A stretch of 64,000 nt of DNA. Origin: Geobacter sp. (GTDB lineage: Bacteria > Desulfobacterota > Desulfuromonadia > Geobacterales > Pseudopelobacteraceae). Position 1 is the first letter of the stretch, and each line of letters starts with the position of its first letter. The notes beneath the pieces were generated by a model that worked only from the letters and a program-made list of their open reading frames with translations, made no database searches and was not told the DNA's origin. The stretch is taken from NCBI GenBank assembly GCA_009684515.1, contig WKKS01000002.1, forward strand, positions 366,747 to 430,746, written 5' to 3'. The position numbers and the translations under genes were made by a program. Shown here one piece after another: positions 53,092 to 62,029 of this stretch.

Positions 53092-54765
53092 TTACATTTC
53101 CATGATCACAGGCAGAATTACCGGTCTCCGCTCGATAGTCTTCTTGCAGAAGCGCCGCAGGGTCTGGTGCACGACGGTCTTGACCTCTTCTCCATCGCAA
53201 CGCATCTCGACATTAATTTCACCCAGCGCGAAAGTGACCGCCTTGCGGGCATCTTCCAGATATTCCTGACTTTCGTCCTCGAAAACAAAACCGCGTGAAA
53301 CTATATCCGGACCATAAATGATTTCTCCGGTGGAATGGTTCATGCCGATAATCACAACGATCATGCCATCTTCCGACAGGTGTTTGCGATCTTTCAACAC
53401 CATCCGACCTACATCGCCGATCCCTTTGCCATCCACAAATACCCGTCCCGACTCGATCTTCTCCACTATTGCAGCAGTATCGGCATAAAAAGAGACCATT
53501 TCGCCGTTAGTGGCCAGGATGCAGCGCTCCTCCGGAATACCGACTTTGCGGGCCAGCTCGATATGCTTGACCAGATGACGGTATTCACCATGAATCGGGA
53601 TGAAGAAACGTGGCTGGACCGTGTTGAGCATCAGTTTCAGCTCTTCCTGGCTGGCGTGTCCGGAAACATGAACTTCGGAAACCCTTTCATGAAATACTTC
53701 GGCTCCGCGCCGGTAAAGGTGGTTAATCAGCTCGGAAATGGTGCGTTCGTTGCCGGGGATCACACGCGAGGAAAGGATGACCGTATCCCCCTTTTCCAGC
53801 TTGATCTGCTTGTGGTCATCCATTGCTATACGGGTCAGGGCGCTCATCGGCTCCCCCTGGCTACCGGTCGAGATGATGCAGACCTGCTCCGGCGGCAGGT
53901 ATGGTAGCTCCCGCAGATCCATCAACAGTTCGTCAGCAATCGTCAGGTACCCCAGGTCCCGGGCGATCTGGACGTTTTTGACCATCGAACGGCCGTTCAG
54001 CAGAATCTTGCGGCCGCAGCGGGCGGCAACATCGGCCACCTGCTGCACGCGGTGGATGCTGCTGGAAAAGGCGGCTACGATGATGCGTCCGGAACATTTG
54101 GGAAATATTTCGGCAAATGCCTCGCCGACGTATTTTTCCGATAGGGTGTAACCTTCACGCTCCACGTTGGTGGAATCGGACAGCAGGGCCAGTACGCCGG
54201 CCTCGCCGTAGCGCGACAAGCTGGCCAGGTCCGTCAACTGCCCATCGACCGGAGTATGGTCGATTTTGAAGTCTCCGGTGTGGATTACAACCCCCTCTGG
54301 AGACGTAATGGCCAGCGCGCAGCCGTCAACAACCGAATGAGCCACCCTCAGAAACTCGACGCTGAAACATCCCAGATGAACCGTGTCGCGTGGCCTGACC
54401 GTCACCATCTCAACCAGGCTGTCCAGCTTGTGTTCCTTCAGCTTTTCATTGACAAAACCCAGCGTCAGGGCCGTGCCGTAGACCGGCACGTTCAGCTCCT
54501 GCAGCACGAAGGGTAGCGCACCGATGTGGTCCTCGTGACCGTGGGTCAGGCAGATAGCCCGTATAAATTCACTGCGTTCGCGCAGCCAGGAAATATCCGG
54601 TATGACGTAATCGATGCCAAGCATATCCGGAGATGGAAACATCAGGCCGCAATCAACGATGATGATGTCGTCACCATACAGGTAGGCCATCATGTTCATT
54701 CCGATTTCGCCCAGGCCACCCAAGGCGACAATCTGCAATGCCGAGTTTGATTTACAGATTTCCAT
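53092..54765 (-). CDS. rnj: ribonuclease J
   Basis: 557 residues, normal for RNase J. Metallo-beta-lactamase core with LTHGHEDHIGALP (about 72-84), HTGDFKIDHTPVDG, SDSTN; beta-CASP domain with SGRIIVAAFSSSIHR and STGSQGEPMSAL; and the later HVSGHASQEEL and IPIHGEYRH, plus a C-terminal domain. It acts as 5'-3' exonuclease and endonuclease on RNA. First enzyme in a minus-strand run whose downstream side ends at the tyrS terminator. The gene order plsC, two small membrane proteins, rnj suggests one transcript. Confidence 0.95.
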   Translation of the reverse strand: MEICKSNSALQIVALGGLGEIGMNMMAYLYGDDIIIVDCGLMFPSPDMLGIDYVIPDISWLRERSEFIRAICLTHGHEDHIGALPFVLQELNVPVYGTALTLGFVNEKLKEHKLDSLVEMVTVRPRDTVHLGCFSVEFLRVAHSVVDGCALAITSPEGVVIHTGDFKIDHTPVDGQLTDLASLSRYGEAGVLALLSDSTNVEREGYTLSEKYVGEAFAEIFPKCSGRIIVAAFSSSIHRVQQVADVAARCGRKILLNGRSMVKNVQIARDLGYLTIADELLMDLRELPYLPPEQVCIISTGSQGEPMSALTRIAMDDHKQIKLEKGDTVILSSRVIPGNERTISELINHLYRRGAEVFHERVSEVHVSGHASQEELKLMLNTVQPRFFIPIHGEYRHLVKHIELARKVGIPEERCILATNGEMVSFYADTAAIVEKIESGRVFVDGKGIGDVGRMVLKDRKHLSEDGMIVVIIGMNHSTGEIIYGPDIVSRGFVFEDESQEYLEDARKAVTFALGEINVEMRCDGEEVKTVVHQTLRRFCKKTIERRPVILPVIMEM

Positions 54766-54768
54766 AAT

Positions 54769-55170
54769 TTATCTTTCCCGCTGCAGCGGCACCAAAGCCG
54801 CTATTTTTTTGTCGCAGCGCACAATCCACTCTTTGCCCGGCGTCACCAGCCAATGATCGGCGTAAAAAGAACTGCGCAGGGAGCGGTAGGCGATTAAGGC
54901 CCGGTTGATATCCCCCAGCTGTTCGTTGATTTCACCAATCCGCCACAATTGCCCGGCCGCTTGCTCAATTTTTGGGTGAAAAGGAATGTACATATGGATG
55001 GCCGATTCGAACCCGGCCACCGCCGCTGGAAAATCACCCCTGCGAAGTGCGTCCTCCCCCAGCTTGTACTGACTTTCCAGCCGCCACCAGGTCCCTGCCA
55101 GGAACAACAGCAGGCAGATGACCGCGATCACCATTCCGTTAAGCAGTATGCTTTTTGTTTGCTGATTCAT
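54769..55170 (-). CDS. membrane-anchored TPR-like protein
   Basis: 133 residues. One N-terminal transmembrane helix (MVIAVICLLLFLAGTWW) and a helical part with TPR character: YKLGEDALRRGDFPAAVAGF and EINEQLGDINRALIAYRSLR. No specific family recognised. It lies 3 bp from rnj and 3 bp from the 61-residue membrane protein, so all are likely cotranscribed. Confidence 0.7.
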   Translation of the reverse strand: MNQQTKSILLNGMVIAVICLLLFLAGTWWRLESQYKLGEDALRRGDFPAAVAGFESAIHMYIPFHPKIEQAAGQLWRIGEINEQLGDINRALIAYRSLRSSFYADHWLVTPGKEWIVRCDKKIAALVPLQRER

Positions 55171-55173
55171 ACG

Positions 55174-55359
55174 TCACCTGAAAAAGTTTGGAATTATTGT
55201 CAGCAGAATGCCCATGGCAGTGGCGATTATACCCGCCAGAACAGCCAGCGCGGCACAGATGTCATAGGGATTTTTCAGGCGGTGGGCCGCCGGAAATCCC
55301 CAGATGATGCCTCCCATTCCAACTATGATCAAAGGTATATACTGATAACCGATATTCAT
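55174..55359 (-). CDS. 61-residue two-helix membrane protein
   Basis: Two hydrophobic helices (about 8-24 and 34-56) with a short basic connection (AAHRLKNPYDICA). Adjacent to plsC with no gap (stop/start spacing of zero) and 3 bp from the TPR-like gene. Function unknown; compact packing supports it being real. Confidence 0.65.
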   Translation of the reverse strand: MNIGYQYIPLIIVGMGGIIWGFPAAHRLKNPYDICAALAVLAGIIATAMGILLTIIPNFFR

Positions 55360-56064
55360 TCAATGCTCCAGAGCGGATTCGATCCTGTTCCGCACGCTGT
55401 CCATCAGCCAGGTTTCAGCCTCGTTCCGGCGCAGATCGGCCGGTACGATTACAGGCGGGTGCAGAATCAACTGTATATCACCGCTGTACAGGCGGATCTG
55501 ATTAGGGGGGTTGATCTTGCCACTACCGTTGATCGTCACCGGAATCACCGGGACACCGGCTTTTCGCGCCAGGATGAATCCGCCCCGTTTGAAAGGGAGC
55601 AGCTTTTGATCCGTCGAACGGGTCCCTTCTGGAAACATGACCACGCATCTCCCCTGTCTGATCGCGGTGGCCGCCTCGTCCATACTTTGCAGCGCCTTGC
55701 GACCATCGCCGCGATCAAGCGGAATGTAGCCGCCACGCCGCATGGATGGCCCGAACACCGGTATTTCAAACAGTTCTTTTTTGGCAATCCAGTGTAGCTG
55801 GCGCGGCATGGATGACAATAGGGACAGGATATCGAAATTGCTTTGGTGGTTGCTCATGAATATCAGCGGACCATCCGGCAGATGTTCGGTTCCGGAAACC
55901 GTAACCTTGACCAGGTTCAATGCCAGCGCCAGGCGCGCCCAGAGCCGGGCATGCCAGGCATAAGCCCTGCCACTGGAATCAAACAACGTGGAAATAAAAG
56001 CGCTGACTGAAAACAGGAATGTCAGCGGAATGAATACCGCCAAATAGATATATGCGCGAACCAT
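55360..56064 (-). CDS. plsC: 1-acyl-sn-glycerol-3-phosphate acyltransferase
   Basis: 234 residues, full length for PlsC. N-terminal hydrophobic segment, catalytic NHQSNFD (HX4D, about 73-79), RGGYIPLDRGD, FPEGTRS (about 148-154) and the late VPVTIN block. It acylates lysophosphatidic acid to phosphatidic acid at the inner membrane. First gene of the minus run ending with rnj. Confidence 0.93.
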   Translation of the reverse strand: MVRAYIYLAVFIPLTFLFSVSAFISTLFDSSGRAYAWHARLWARLALALNLVKVTVSGTEHLPDGPLIFMSNHQSNFDILSLLSSMPRQLHWIAKKELFEIPVFGPSMRRGGYIPLDRGDGRKALQSMDEAATAIRQGRCVVMFPEGTRSTDQKLLPFKRGGFILARKAGVPVIPVTINGSGKINPPNQIRLYSGDIQLILHPPVIVPADLRRNEAETWLMDSVRNRIESALEH

Positions 56065-56150
56065 TTGAATACTCCAGATATAAACCCAGCTAAATTACAG
56101 CCTTATCCGGAGTGAGTCAAACTAAATCTGGGAAATGAATCGGGCAGGGA

Positions 56151-56468
56151 CTAATCCAGTGAAGTGCGCAGACGTTTTTTCTCGGACAGGATTTTTTTCC
56201 CGCTGAGCCGCTTCTCCTTGGCCCGCTTCGGAACTTTGGTGGCGACCCGCTTCTTGACCTTGCGCTCACGTTTTTCCAGTGCCAGCCGCAGGCGTTGCAT
56301 GGCAACTTCCCGATTTTGGAATTGCGAGCGGAATTCCGAGGCCTGGGCCACGATACCGGTCGGCAGATGGCGGATTCGCACCGCCGAATCGGTCGTATTG
56401 CGATGCTGACCACCCGGACCCGAGCCGCGGTAAAATTCAATTTTTATGTCAGATTCGTTGATTTCCAT
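56151..56468 (-). CDS. peptide chain release factor-like protein (GGQ)
   Basis: 105 residues. GGQ catalytic loop in [19 protein letters not shown] (about 14-32), then a basic C-terminal tail very rich in Lys and Arg. It resembles the RF-1 domain family of ArfB/YaeJ-like ribosome-rescue hydrolases, which lack codon-recognition domains. ArfB itself is ~140 residues; this shorter form belongs to the 'peptide chain release factor family protein' group. Peptidyl-tRNA hydrolysis on stalled ribosomes is the likely activity. Confidence 0.85.
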   Translation of the reverse strand: MEINESDIKIEFYRGSGPGGQHRNTTDSAVRIRHLPTGIVAQASEFRSQFQNREVAMQRLRLALEKRERKVKKRVATKVPKRAKEKRLSGKKILSEKKRLRTSLD

Positions 56469-56643
56469 ATTGGCAGACCTGTTTGCGTCCGCTCTCCGTA
56501 GTCACTAACTATTGGTTGCAATACGGGCACGTTCAACCGCTGATTTCCCGTAAACCGCGGTAGAAGTTGATTTGGCAGAGTGAAGGTAGAATGTGTCGAG
56601 GAGGAGCTTCCTCGGCAAGAAGACTAATCAAGCTTTCCCCCGT

Positions 56644-56874
56644 TTACCGGACGGCCCGGATTTTTTGCTGTTGCTCAAATGCCAACTCCTCGCTGGTGAT
56701 CAACCCCTTTTTCATCAGGATTGAAACGAAGTCCTCCATGGGAGGCTTCTCAGCGGCAGAGGGTCCGGGCAGTTCCTGACCGGTTCTCTTCTTTCTGCGG
56801 GCAGCCACCAATGCAGCGAGGTCCTGATTGGCTGAGGCAGCCGGGTTGAAATCTTTTTGAGTCGGTTCCAGCAT
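56644..56874 (-). CDS. short hypothetical protein
   Basis: 76 residues. The last third, FVSILMKKGLITSEELAFEQ, looks like a small winged-helix-like or DnaJ-adaptor-type module often found at protein ends; the rest is disordered and Ala/Pro-rich. An AGAGGGGAGAGG site precedes the ATG. Unknown function. Confidence 0.6.
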   Translation of the reverse strand: MLEPTQKDFNPAASANQDLAALVAARRKKRTGQELPGPSAAEKPPMEDFVSILMKKGLITSEELAFEQQQKIRAVR

Positions 56875-57157
56875 GATTAACCTCTCCCCTCTGGTTTATT
56901 ACAAAAAAATAAAATGAATTGAATTACAAACATCAAAGTGGATCAAATCCCGCATTTATCTCATCCCAAGCCAAGCCAGAACATATTGTATTCAATTTGC
57001 CGTTACGAAGCAATATGCGTAAATAGCAAACTTTTGGCGCTCTGGATTGTGCGTTTTCAACCGCCTGATCAAATTGTTTTTGAGAATGGACGCCACTTGA
57101 AATTTTACGGTTATATGAGTCGTATCGGCAGATTTATCAAAAACAAAACACCCAATC
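56875..57157. other. AT-rich intergenic region
   Basis: 283 bp of lower GC than the flanking genes between the 76-residue protein and the methyltransferase. A plus-strand frame at 56938-57306 exists but overlaps the methyltransferase 3' end and has no ribosome site, so it is not called. AT-rich stretches could hold the promoter of the 76-residue gene. No strong hairpin or repeat was found. Confidence 0.4.
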
Positions 57158-58372
57158 TCAATTTTTGTCCTTTACGCAAACCGCATACTTCAGGTAACGA
57201 CCCTCGGGAAAAGTCACCGGATACGGGAAATCCTCCGGCTGGCCGTACATTGAGATCACCCGCAGTTCGCTCCCCGCCTGCAGCGCGCCGCGTCGCAACT
57301 CCTTGAGATAGTCGGCAAGATCAACCTTCTGATGGTTGGATGAAGCGATCAAGAGCCCGTTATCCTTCAGCAGCGGCAGGGCGGCCGCCACCAGATCGGA
57401 GGTGCCGCCACGAGTAGTAAACCGGCTTTTGGCGGTCGTGGAAAATGAGGGGGGGTCCATCAGGATCAGATCATAACGCTTTCTGGCTTTCAGCAGATCA
57501 CCCAAAACAGCCAGACAATCACCGACGATAAATTCATGACGCTTGGGATTCAGGTGGTTGACGCCAAAATTGGCTTTGGCCCACTCACTATAGCCGGGTG
57601 AGGCATCCACGCCGGTCACCACGGAAGCGCCGCTTGCGGCAGCCGCAACCGAAAAGGCGCCTGTATAGGCAAACAGGTTCAGAACCCGTTTACCCTCCAC
57701 CCGCTTCATCAGGTCAGAGCGGTTTTTTCGCTGATCCAGAAACAGTCCGGTATTTAGACCCTCTTCCAGGCTGATCAGGAAGTTCAGACCATTCTCCCGC
57801 ACCTCCAGCCGTTGCGGAGCGGCGCTCCCGGCCAGCAGGCGTCCGTATTTTTTGCTATCTCCGGCCGCTTCCAGTTCACGGGTTTTCTGCGGCCTCTGCT
57901 TTTCATAGATCCCGAGCGGAGAGAGCAACTCCTGAAGAACCTGTGTGACCAGTTTCAGGTGCGGACGCCAGGCGGCGCTATAGAGCTGGATCATCAGGTA
58001 CTCGCCGTAACGATCCACCGTCAATCCTGGCAGCCCGTCCCCCTCGGCGTTCACCAGCCGATAGGCATCGCTTTCCGTAAGATCGGCATGCTCGCGGCGC
58101 AGATCAATGGCGGCCTGCAGGCGCCTGGCGAGCCATGGACGCTCAAGCCGGACACGCTCCCGGGACAAGACCCGTGCTACAATGCGATCCTGCGGGTCGA
58201 GCAGGGCCGTTGCCAAAAAACGTCCCTGTCCGTCACATAAATCAATAATCTGGCCGGGCTTGCCGTCCGGCCATTTTTTGGTATATGCGTCAGCCACGAC
58301 CCAGGGATGCCCCAATTCCAGCATCCTGACCGTTTCCGCCCCAACAATCCACTTCTCCTGCTGTATCGCCAC
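57158..58372 (-). CDS. rlmI: RlmI-like 23S rRNA cytosine methyltransferase
   Basis: 404 residues from a GTG at 58372 with GGAGGTAAAT directly before it. N-terminal PUA domain (HPWVVADAYTK, GQIIDLCDGQGRFLA), then a Rossmann SAM methyltransferase: LNTGLFLDQRKNR, motif I LNLFAYTGAFSVAAAASGA (about 234-252), GDCLAVL, catalytic-region MDPPSFS and SSNHQKV. RlmI makes m5C1962 in E. coli 23S rRNA; target site here is inferred from family. Monocistronic by layout. Confidence 0.9.
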   Translation of the reverse strand: MAIQQEKWIVGAETVRMLELGHPWVVADAYTKKWPDGKPGQIIDLCDGQGRFLATALLDPQDRIVARVLSRERVRLERPWLARRLQAAIDLRREHADLTESDAYRLVNAEGDGLPGLTVDRYGEYLMIQLYSAAWRPHLKLVTQVLQELLSPLGIYEKQRPQKTRELEAAGDSKKYGRLLAGSAAPQRLEVRENGLNFLISLEEGLNTGLFLDQRKNRSDLMKRVEGKRVLNLFAYTGAFSVAAAASGASVVTGVDASPGYSEWAKANFGVNHLNPKRHEFIVGDCLAVLGDLLKARKRYDLILMDPPSFSTTAKSRFTTRGGTSDLVAAALPLLKDNGLLIASSNHQKVDLADYLKELRRGALQAGSELRVISMYGQPEDFPYPVTFPEGRYLKYAVCVKDKN

Positions 58373-58482
58373 ATTTACCTCCGGAATATCACCCGATCAG
58401 CGGGACAATTCTCGACTTGTTAAAAAAACGCCGTGCGGCGGATGCCTGCACGGCGGAAAAAGTTACCGGACATTAAGTCGCT

Positions 58483-58815
58483 TCAGTGGTGAAAGCGTCC
58501 CTTACGCTCCTTGTGAGCCGGAGTCGGGGATTTGTGACAATCGAAACAGGCCTTTTCCTCGACCATTTTGGTCTCCAGCGGCGAATTCTGCCCTCCCAGG
58601 TGTGTCTGGTTATATTCGGGAGTCTGAAAGTTAAGTCGGCCGCGCTCGTCGGCAATATTGGCAACCTGATAGCTGACTTTCCAATTAGCATTGATCGGAA
58701 CCGAGTGGCACTGGTCACAGCCGCCCGGCGGCGGAATACTTTTCCAGGCGGTAAACATGGCACAGCCACTGATCGAAAAGACCAGGCCCGTCAGGGCCAA
58801 GAGCGTATATTTCAT
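58483..58815 (-). CDS. diheme c-type cytochrome lipoprotein
   Basis: 110 residues from the ATG at 58815 (AGGAGAAACCCG upstream; the frame to 58860 is not used). Signal peptide MKYTLLALTGLVFSISGC with the lipobox Cys at 18. Two heme motifs, CDQCH (about 33-37) and CFDCH (about 90-94), with a spacer rich in Asn and Gln. Expected to be anchored in a membrane facing the periplasm. A small electron carrier of unknown partner; no other cytochrome gene is adjacent. Confidence 0.88.
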   Translation of the reverse strand: MKYTLLALTGLVFSISGCAMFTAWKSIPPPGGCDQCHSVPINANWKVSYQVANIADERGRLNFQTPEYNQTHLGGQNSPLETKMVEEKACFDCHKSPTPAHKERKGRFHH

Positions 58816-58882
58816 CGGGTTTCTCCTGAGTAGAAAATCATAACGGACGGATTCTAGCATAGCGAAGCGTGAAAATACAGCT

Positions 58883-59650
58883 TCATGCTCTGTCGCCTGG
58901 CAGGTTCAACACTCGCACGGTGTTGCGGGCCGTCGCCGCCATAACGGTTTCAACCGGAATTCCCCTTACCCGCGCCACCCTGGCCGCCGTCTCAGCCATC
59001 CAGGCCGGTCGGTTGAACCGTCCGCGATAACGCTGCGGAGTCATGTCGGGAGCATCGGTCTCCAGCACCAGATGTTCCAGCGGCAGTTCGCGGGCGATCC
59101 GCAACGGCTTGACGGCGTTTGTCCAGGTGACGGTGCCGGAAATCGAAATGGCAAATCCGATCCGGATGAACTCTAGCGCCATCTCCGGCGAACCGGAAAA
59201 TGCGTGCATGATTCCTCCAATCTGATCGGCGCGTTCTTCCCGCAGAATTCCCAATGTTTTCTGGAACAGCCTGCGGCAATGCACCAAGAGCGGCAATCCC
59301 AGCTCGACCGCTATTCTGATCTGTTTCCGGAAGGCGGCTTCCTGCAATTCCATCGAGACCTGATAGGCGGGATCAAGCCCGATCTCCCCGATTGCGACAC
59401 CCGACTTTGACAAGGTCATCAATCGATCCAGAACCAATTCTTCCATCGTCGCCGCATGCATGGGGTGAATCCCGAAGGCCGGAAGAATCGAGGGGTATTC
59501 TGCGGCAAGTTCTGCCATACGCCGCCACCCATCCGGATGCACGCCCGGCACAACGAACCGCGTGACCCCCGCCTCTGCCGCTTCATGCAGATACTGCGGC
59601 AGATTGGAAACCAGCGGTTCCAGATCCAAGTGACAATGGCTGTCAATCAT
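58883..59650 (-). CDS. tatD: TatD-family metal-dependent hydrolase
   Basis: 255 residues from the ATG at 59650, giving the canonical start MIDSHCHLD; an ATG at 59701 gives an extra 17 residues. Metal-site landmarks: DSHCHLD, GEIGLDP (about 85), LPLLVHCRR (about 118), MHAFSGSPE and ETDAPDMTPQ (about 197). TatD enzymes are 3'-5' DNases/phosphodiesterases. Divergent from the glycosyltransferase gene, with the two starts only 57 bp apart. Confidence 0.92.
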   Translation of the reverse strand: MIDSHCHLDLEPLVSNLPQYLHEAAEAGVTRFVVPGVHPDGWRRMAELAAEYPSILPAFGIHPMHAATMEELVLDRLMTLSKSGVAIGEIGLDPAYQVSMELQEAAFRKQIRIAVELGLPLLVHCRRLFQKTLGILREERADQIGGIMHAFSGSPEMALEFIRIGFAISISGTVTWTNAVKPLRIARELPLEHLVLETDAPDMTPQRYRGRFNRPAWMAETAARVARVRGIPVETVMAATARNTVRVLNLPGDRA

Positions 59651-59707
59651 GCCGCTGTCATCTTGGGTATGCAAATGTGGCTGTTTTGGATACACTGTCA
59701 TCCGCCC

Positions 59708-60787
59708 ATGAATTCAATTACACCCGACATCTCGATTATTGTGCCGCTTCTCAACGAAGCCGCCGAACTTCCCGAACTGCTGGCGTCTCTTGCCGCTCAG
59801 CGAGGAATCGCTCTTGAATTGATCCTCTGTGACGGAGGTTCGAGTGACGGCTCTCAAAAGATCGCTTCCACATTTGCTAATGAGTACAGCTTTCCGGTCA
59901 AACTAATCCAAACCGGGCCGGGTCGCGGCCGACAGATGAATGCGGGCGTCGCCGCAGCCTCTGCCGACCTGCTGCTCTTTCTGCACGCTGACTCCCGTTT
60001 TGACGACAGTAGCGCCCTGCTGGAAGCGGTTAATTTCAGCTGTAGTAATTCAACAACCGGCGGTGAAGAGTTTGCGGCCCGTTTTGGGCTGCGTTTTCGG
60101 CGCAGTGACTCTGCTCGGGCCCTATCCTACTTCTTCTATGAAGCCAAAGCCAGGTTACCGCGCCGTGATTGCCTGCGTGGAGACCAGGGTTTTTTATTAA
60201 GCCGCAAAACTTTTGAGCGGGCGGGCCGATTCGATCAATCACTCCCATTTCTGGAGGATCTCCGGTTGGTCGCCGCCACTCCGCCACAGCTGCATTGGCA
60301 GCTGCTCCCGGCATCCGTCAGCACCTCGGCCAGAAGGTTTGAGCGGGAGGGTCTGCTGGAACGACAGATACTGAATGCCATCATCGTCAATAACATCGAA
60401 GCCGGCTGGAGCATGTTTTTTGAGTCATTGCCCGGCTTGTACCGCAGTCAGTGCCACGACTCCACCGGGAAATTGCTGTTATTTCCGATTCTGGACGGCA
60501 TCAATACGCTTTTGAAAAAGGAATCAGCCGATTGGCAGCGATCTTTCTGGCGCAGCACCGGACAACATGTTGCCGCCAACGCCTGGCAGCTGTTCTACTG
60601 GCTGGACGCCCGCCGCGCCTTCCGCTCCGGTAGAGGGGCGGAGCAAGTGCAACCGTTCTGGCTGCAGCTTTACCAGACAAGGTTGGAATGGATCTTTCAC
60701 TCCCTCCCCGCCGCCGCAGTTGCCCGGCTTGCGGTCAAACTCTGGCTGCGCTGGATGTTGTTCAGAGGAACCAGGCGAACAGCCTGA
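59708..60787 (+). CDS. TIGR04283-family glycosyltransferase with extended C-terminus
   Basis: 359 residues. N-terminal GT-A (family 2) domain about 5-230: DISIIVPLLNEAAELPELL, LCDGGSSDGSQ, GRGRQMNAG and LLFLHADSRF are hallmark words of TIGR04283, named rSAM/selenodomain-associated transferase 2. Its usual partner, the TIGR04282 transferase, is here 54 kb away as part of a kinase fusion. Residues ~235-359 are a C-terminal extension beyond the family length, basic and aromatic (LLLFPILDGINTLLKKESAD), with no recognised domain. The gene ends 26 bp inside the convergent PLD gene. Confidence 0.85.
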   Translation: MNSITPDISIIVPLLNEAAELPELLASLAAQRGIALELILCDGGSSDGSQKIASTFANEYSFPVKLIQTGPGRGRQMNAGVAAASADLLLFLHADSRFDDSSALLEAVNFSCSNSTTGGEEFAARFGLRFRRSDSARALSYFFYEAKARLPRRDCLRGDQGFLLSRKTFERAGRFDQSLPFLEDLRLVAATPPQLHWQLLPASVSTSARRFEREGLLERQILNAIIVNNIEAGWSMFFESLPGLYRSQCHDSTGKLLLFPILDGINTLLKKESADWQRSFWRSTGQHVAANAWQLFYWLDARRAFRSGRGAEQVQPFWLQLYQTRLEWIFHSLPAAAVARLAVKLWLRWMLFRGTRRTA

Positions 60788-61973
60788 CTACCCGCTCCAT
60801 CGCCCGCGTCAGCAGCCCGCGACGCTCGTGTTCGGCAAGCCGGACCTTTTGGGAACAACTGATCTCGTGCAGCAGAAGCTCACGGATCTGACCTCCGAAA
60901 TCAATATTGTCCACCACGCAGTTGATCTCATAGTTGCGATGAAAACTGCGTTGATCCAGGTTGGCTGAACCGATCACAGATCGCTCACCATCAATCAGCA
61001 TCACCTTGGCATGCAGAATCTCCCGGTTCAGCTCGTATATTTCGACTCCCCCTTTCAGAAGAGTGCTGTAGGAACTGCGCCCCAGCAGCAGTACCAATTT
61101 CACATCACTGCGGGCCGGCAGCAACAGCCGTACCCGGACGCCACGCCTTGCGGCGCGCAGCAGTGAGCGGATTATGCGGGGGCCGGGAACAAAGTAGGGG
61201 GTTGCAATCAAAATCTCTTCGGCGGCCGATGCAATATTGACCTGGAACGCCTCGCGGATATAGGAGCGCCGCTGCCTGGGACCTCCGCTGATAATCACGA
61301 CACTGGCACGGCCGGAATATTTCAGAAGGCTGCGCGGCTTGCGGATTCGCCGCGGTCTGACCGGCCCATTATGCTCCAAGCGCCTGGTAGCATTAAAGAT
61401 GGCTGCCAGCTCGCTGACCGCATCCCCCCTGATACTCAGCCCCAGATCACGGAAACGGCGGTGTCCTTCCACCCGGCCGGAATACTCATCACCGATGTTA
61501 AAGCCGCCCAGAAACGCCAGCTGATCGTCAATAATCGTCATTTTGCGGTGGTCGCGTTTGTCGAACCAGTAAATTCCGCGTCTGAAGGAAGGCTTGTTGA
61601 ATGGGAGCAGATCGACCCCATGAAAGGCAAGATTTTTAAAATAAGAGTAGGTCGTATCAACACAACCGATGTAATCGTAAATCAGCTGGACCTTGACCCC
61701 CCGCCGCACGGCGGCGGCCAGGGCTGCGGCAACCTCCCGGCCGGTCTGGTCATCCTTTATCGTGTAATATTCCAGAAAAATCGAGTGGCGCGCCGAACTT
61801 ATGGCTGACAGAAGGGCATCAAAGAACAGCGATCCCTCGGGGAAAAGCTGGACGTTATTATGGCGATAGGTGACCGGTAATTCGGCCGGGCGGAGCCTGC
61901 GCAACAGACGCAGAATTCTGGTAAGTCTTTTTTTCTGTTTGAAAGGATTCTTTTTCACAAAGCGCCTCTTCAC
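60762..61973 (-). CDS. phospholipase D-family cardiolipin synthase
   Basis: 403 residues, GTG start at 61973 with no strong ribosome site (a second GTG lies five codons in). Two HKD motifs: DHRKMTIIDDQLAFLGGFNI (about 138-157) and HAKVMLIDGERSVIGSANLD (about 322-341). The PLD_2 arrangement and ~400-residue length without N-terminal membrane helices match ClsB-type cardiolipin synthases, which condense phosphatidylglycerol with another lipid. A basic N-terminus may bind membranes. Overlaps the 3' end of the glycosyltransferase gene. Confidence 0.9.
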   Translation of the reverse strand: MKRRFVKKNPFKQKKRLTRILRLLRRLRPAELPVTYRHNNVQLFPEGSLFFDALLSAISSARHSIFLEYYTIKDDQTGREVAAALAAAVRRGVKVQLIYDYIGCVDTTYSYFKNLAFHGVDLLPFNKPSFRRGIYWFDKRDHRKMTIIDDQLAFLGGFNIGDEYSGRVEGHRRFRDLGLSIRGDAVSELAAIFNATRRLEHNGPVRPRRIRKPRSLLKYSGRASVVIISGGPRQRRSYIREAFQVNIASAAEEILIATPYFVPGPRIIRSLLRAARRGVRVRLLLPARSDVKLVLLLGRSSYSTLLKGGVEIYELNREILHAKVMLIDGERSVIGSANLDQRSFHRNYEINCVVDNIDFGGQIRELLLHEISCSQKVRLAEHERRGLLTRAMERVVRLFAWFL

Positions 61974-61983
61974 AGATATTTAC

Positions 61984-62012
61984 AAAAAAAGGGCGGACCT
62001 TACGGCCCGCCC
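61984..62012 (-). terminator. intrinsic terminator of the mini zinc-ribbon gene
   Basis: Minus-strand stem GGGCGGGCC / GGTCCGCCC (9 bp, one G-U pair), loop GTAA, then seven T. On the plus strand the same position is an A-C mismatch, so the hairpin is specific to minus-strand RNA. It lies 18 bp past the TAA of the gene at 62030. Confidence 0.92.
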
Positions 62013-62029
62013 CGTCAAAAACTCACCCG

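Noticed and set aside
52981..53100. Riboswitch or T-box linked to tyrS
   Set aside because: The hairpin is downstream of tyrS and is a simple terminator; the 30 bp upstream of tyrS is too short for a leader.
56938..57306. 122-residue plus-strand frame
   Set aside because: No ribosome site, odd composition and overlap with the 3' end of the methyltransferase gene on the other strand.
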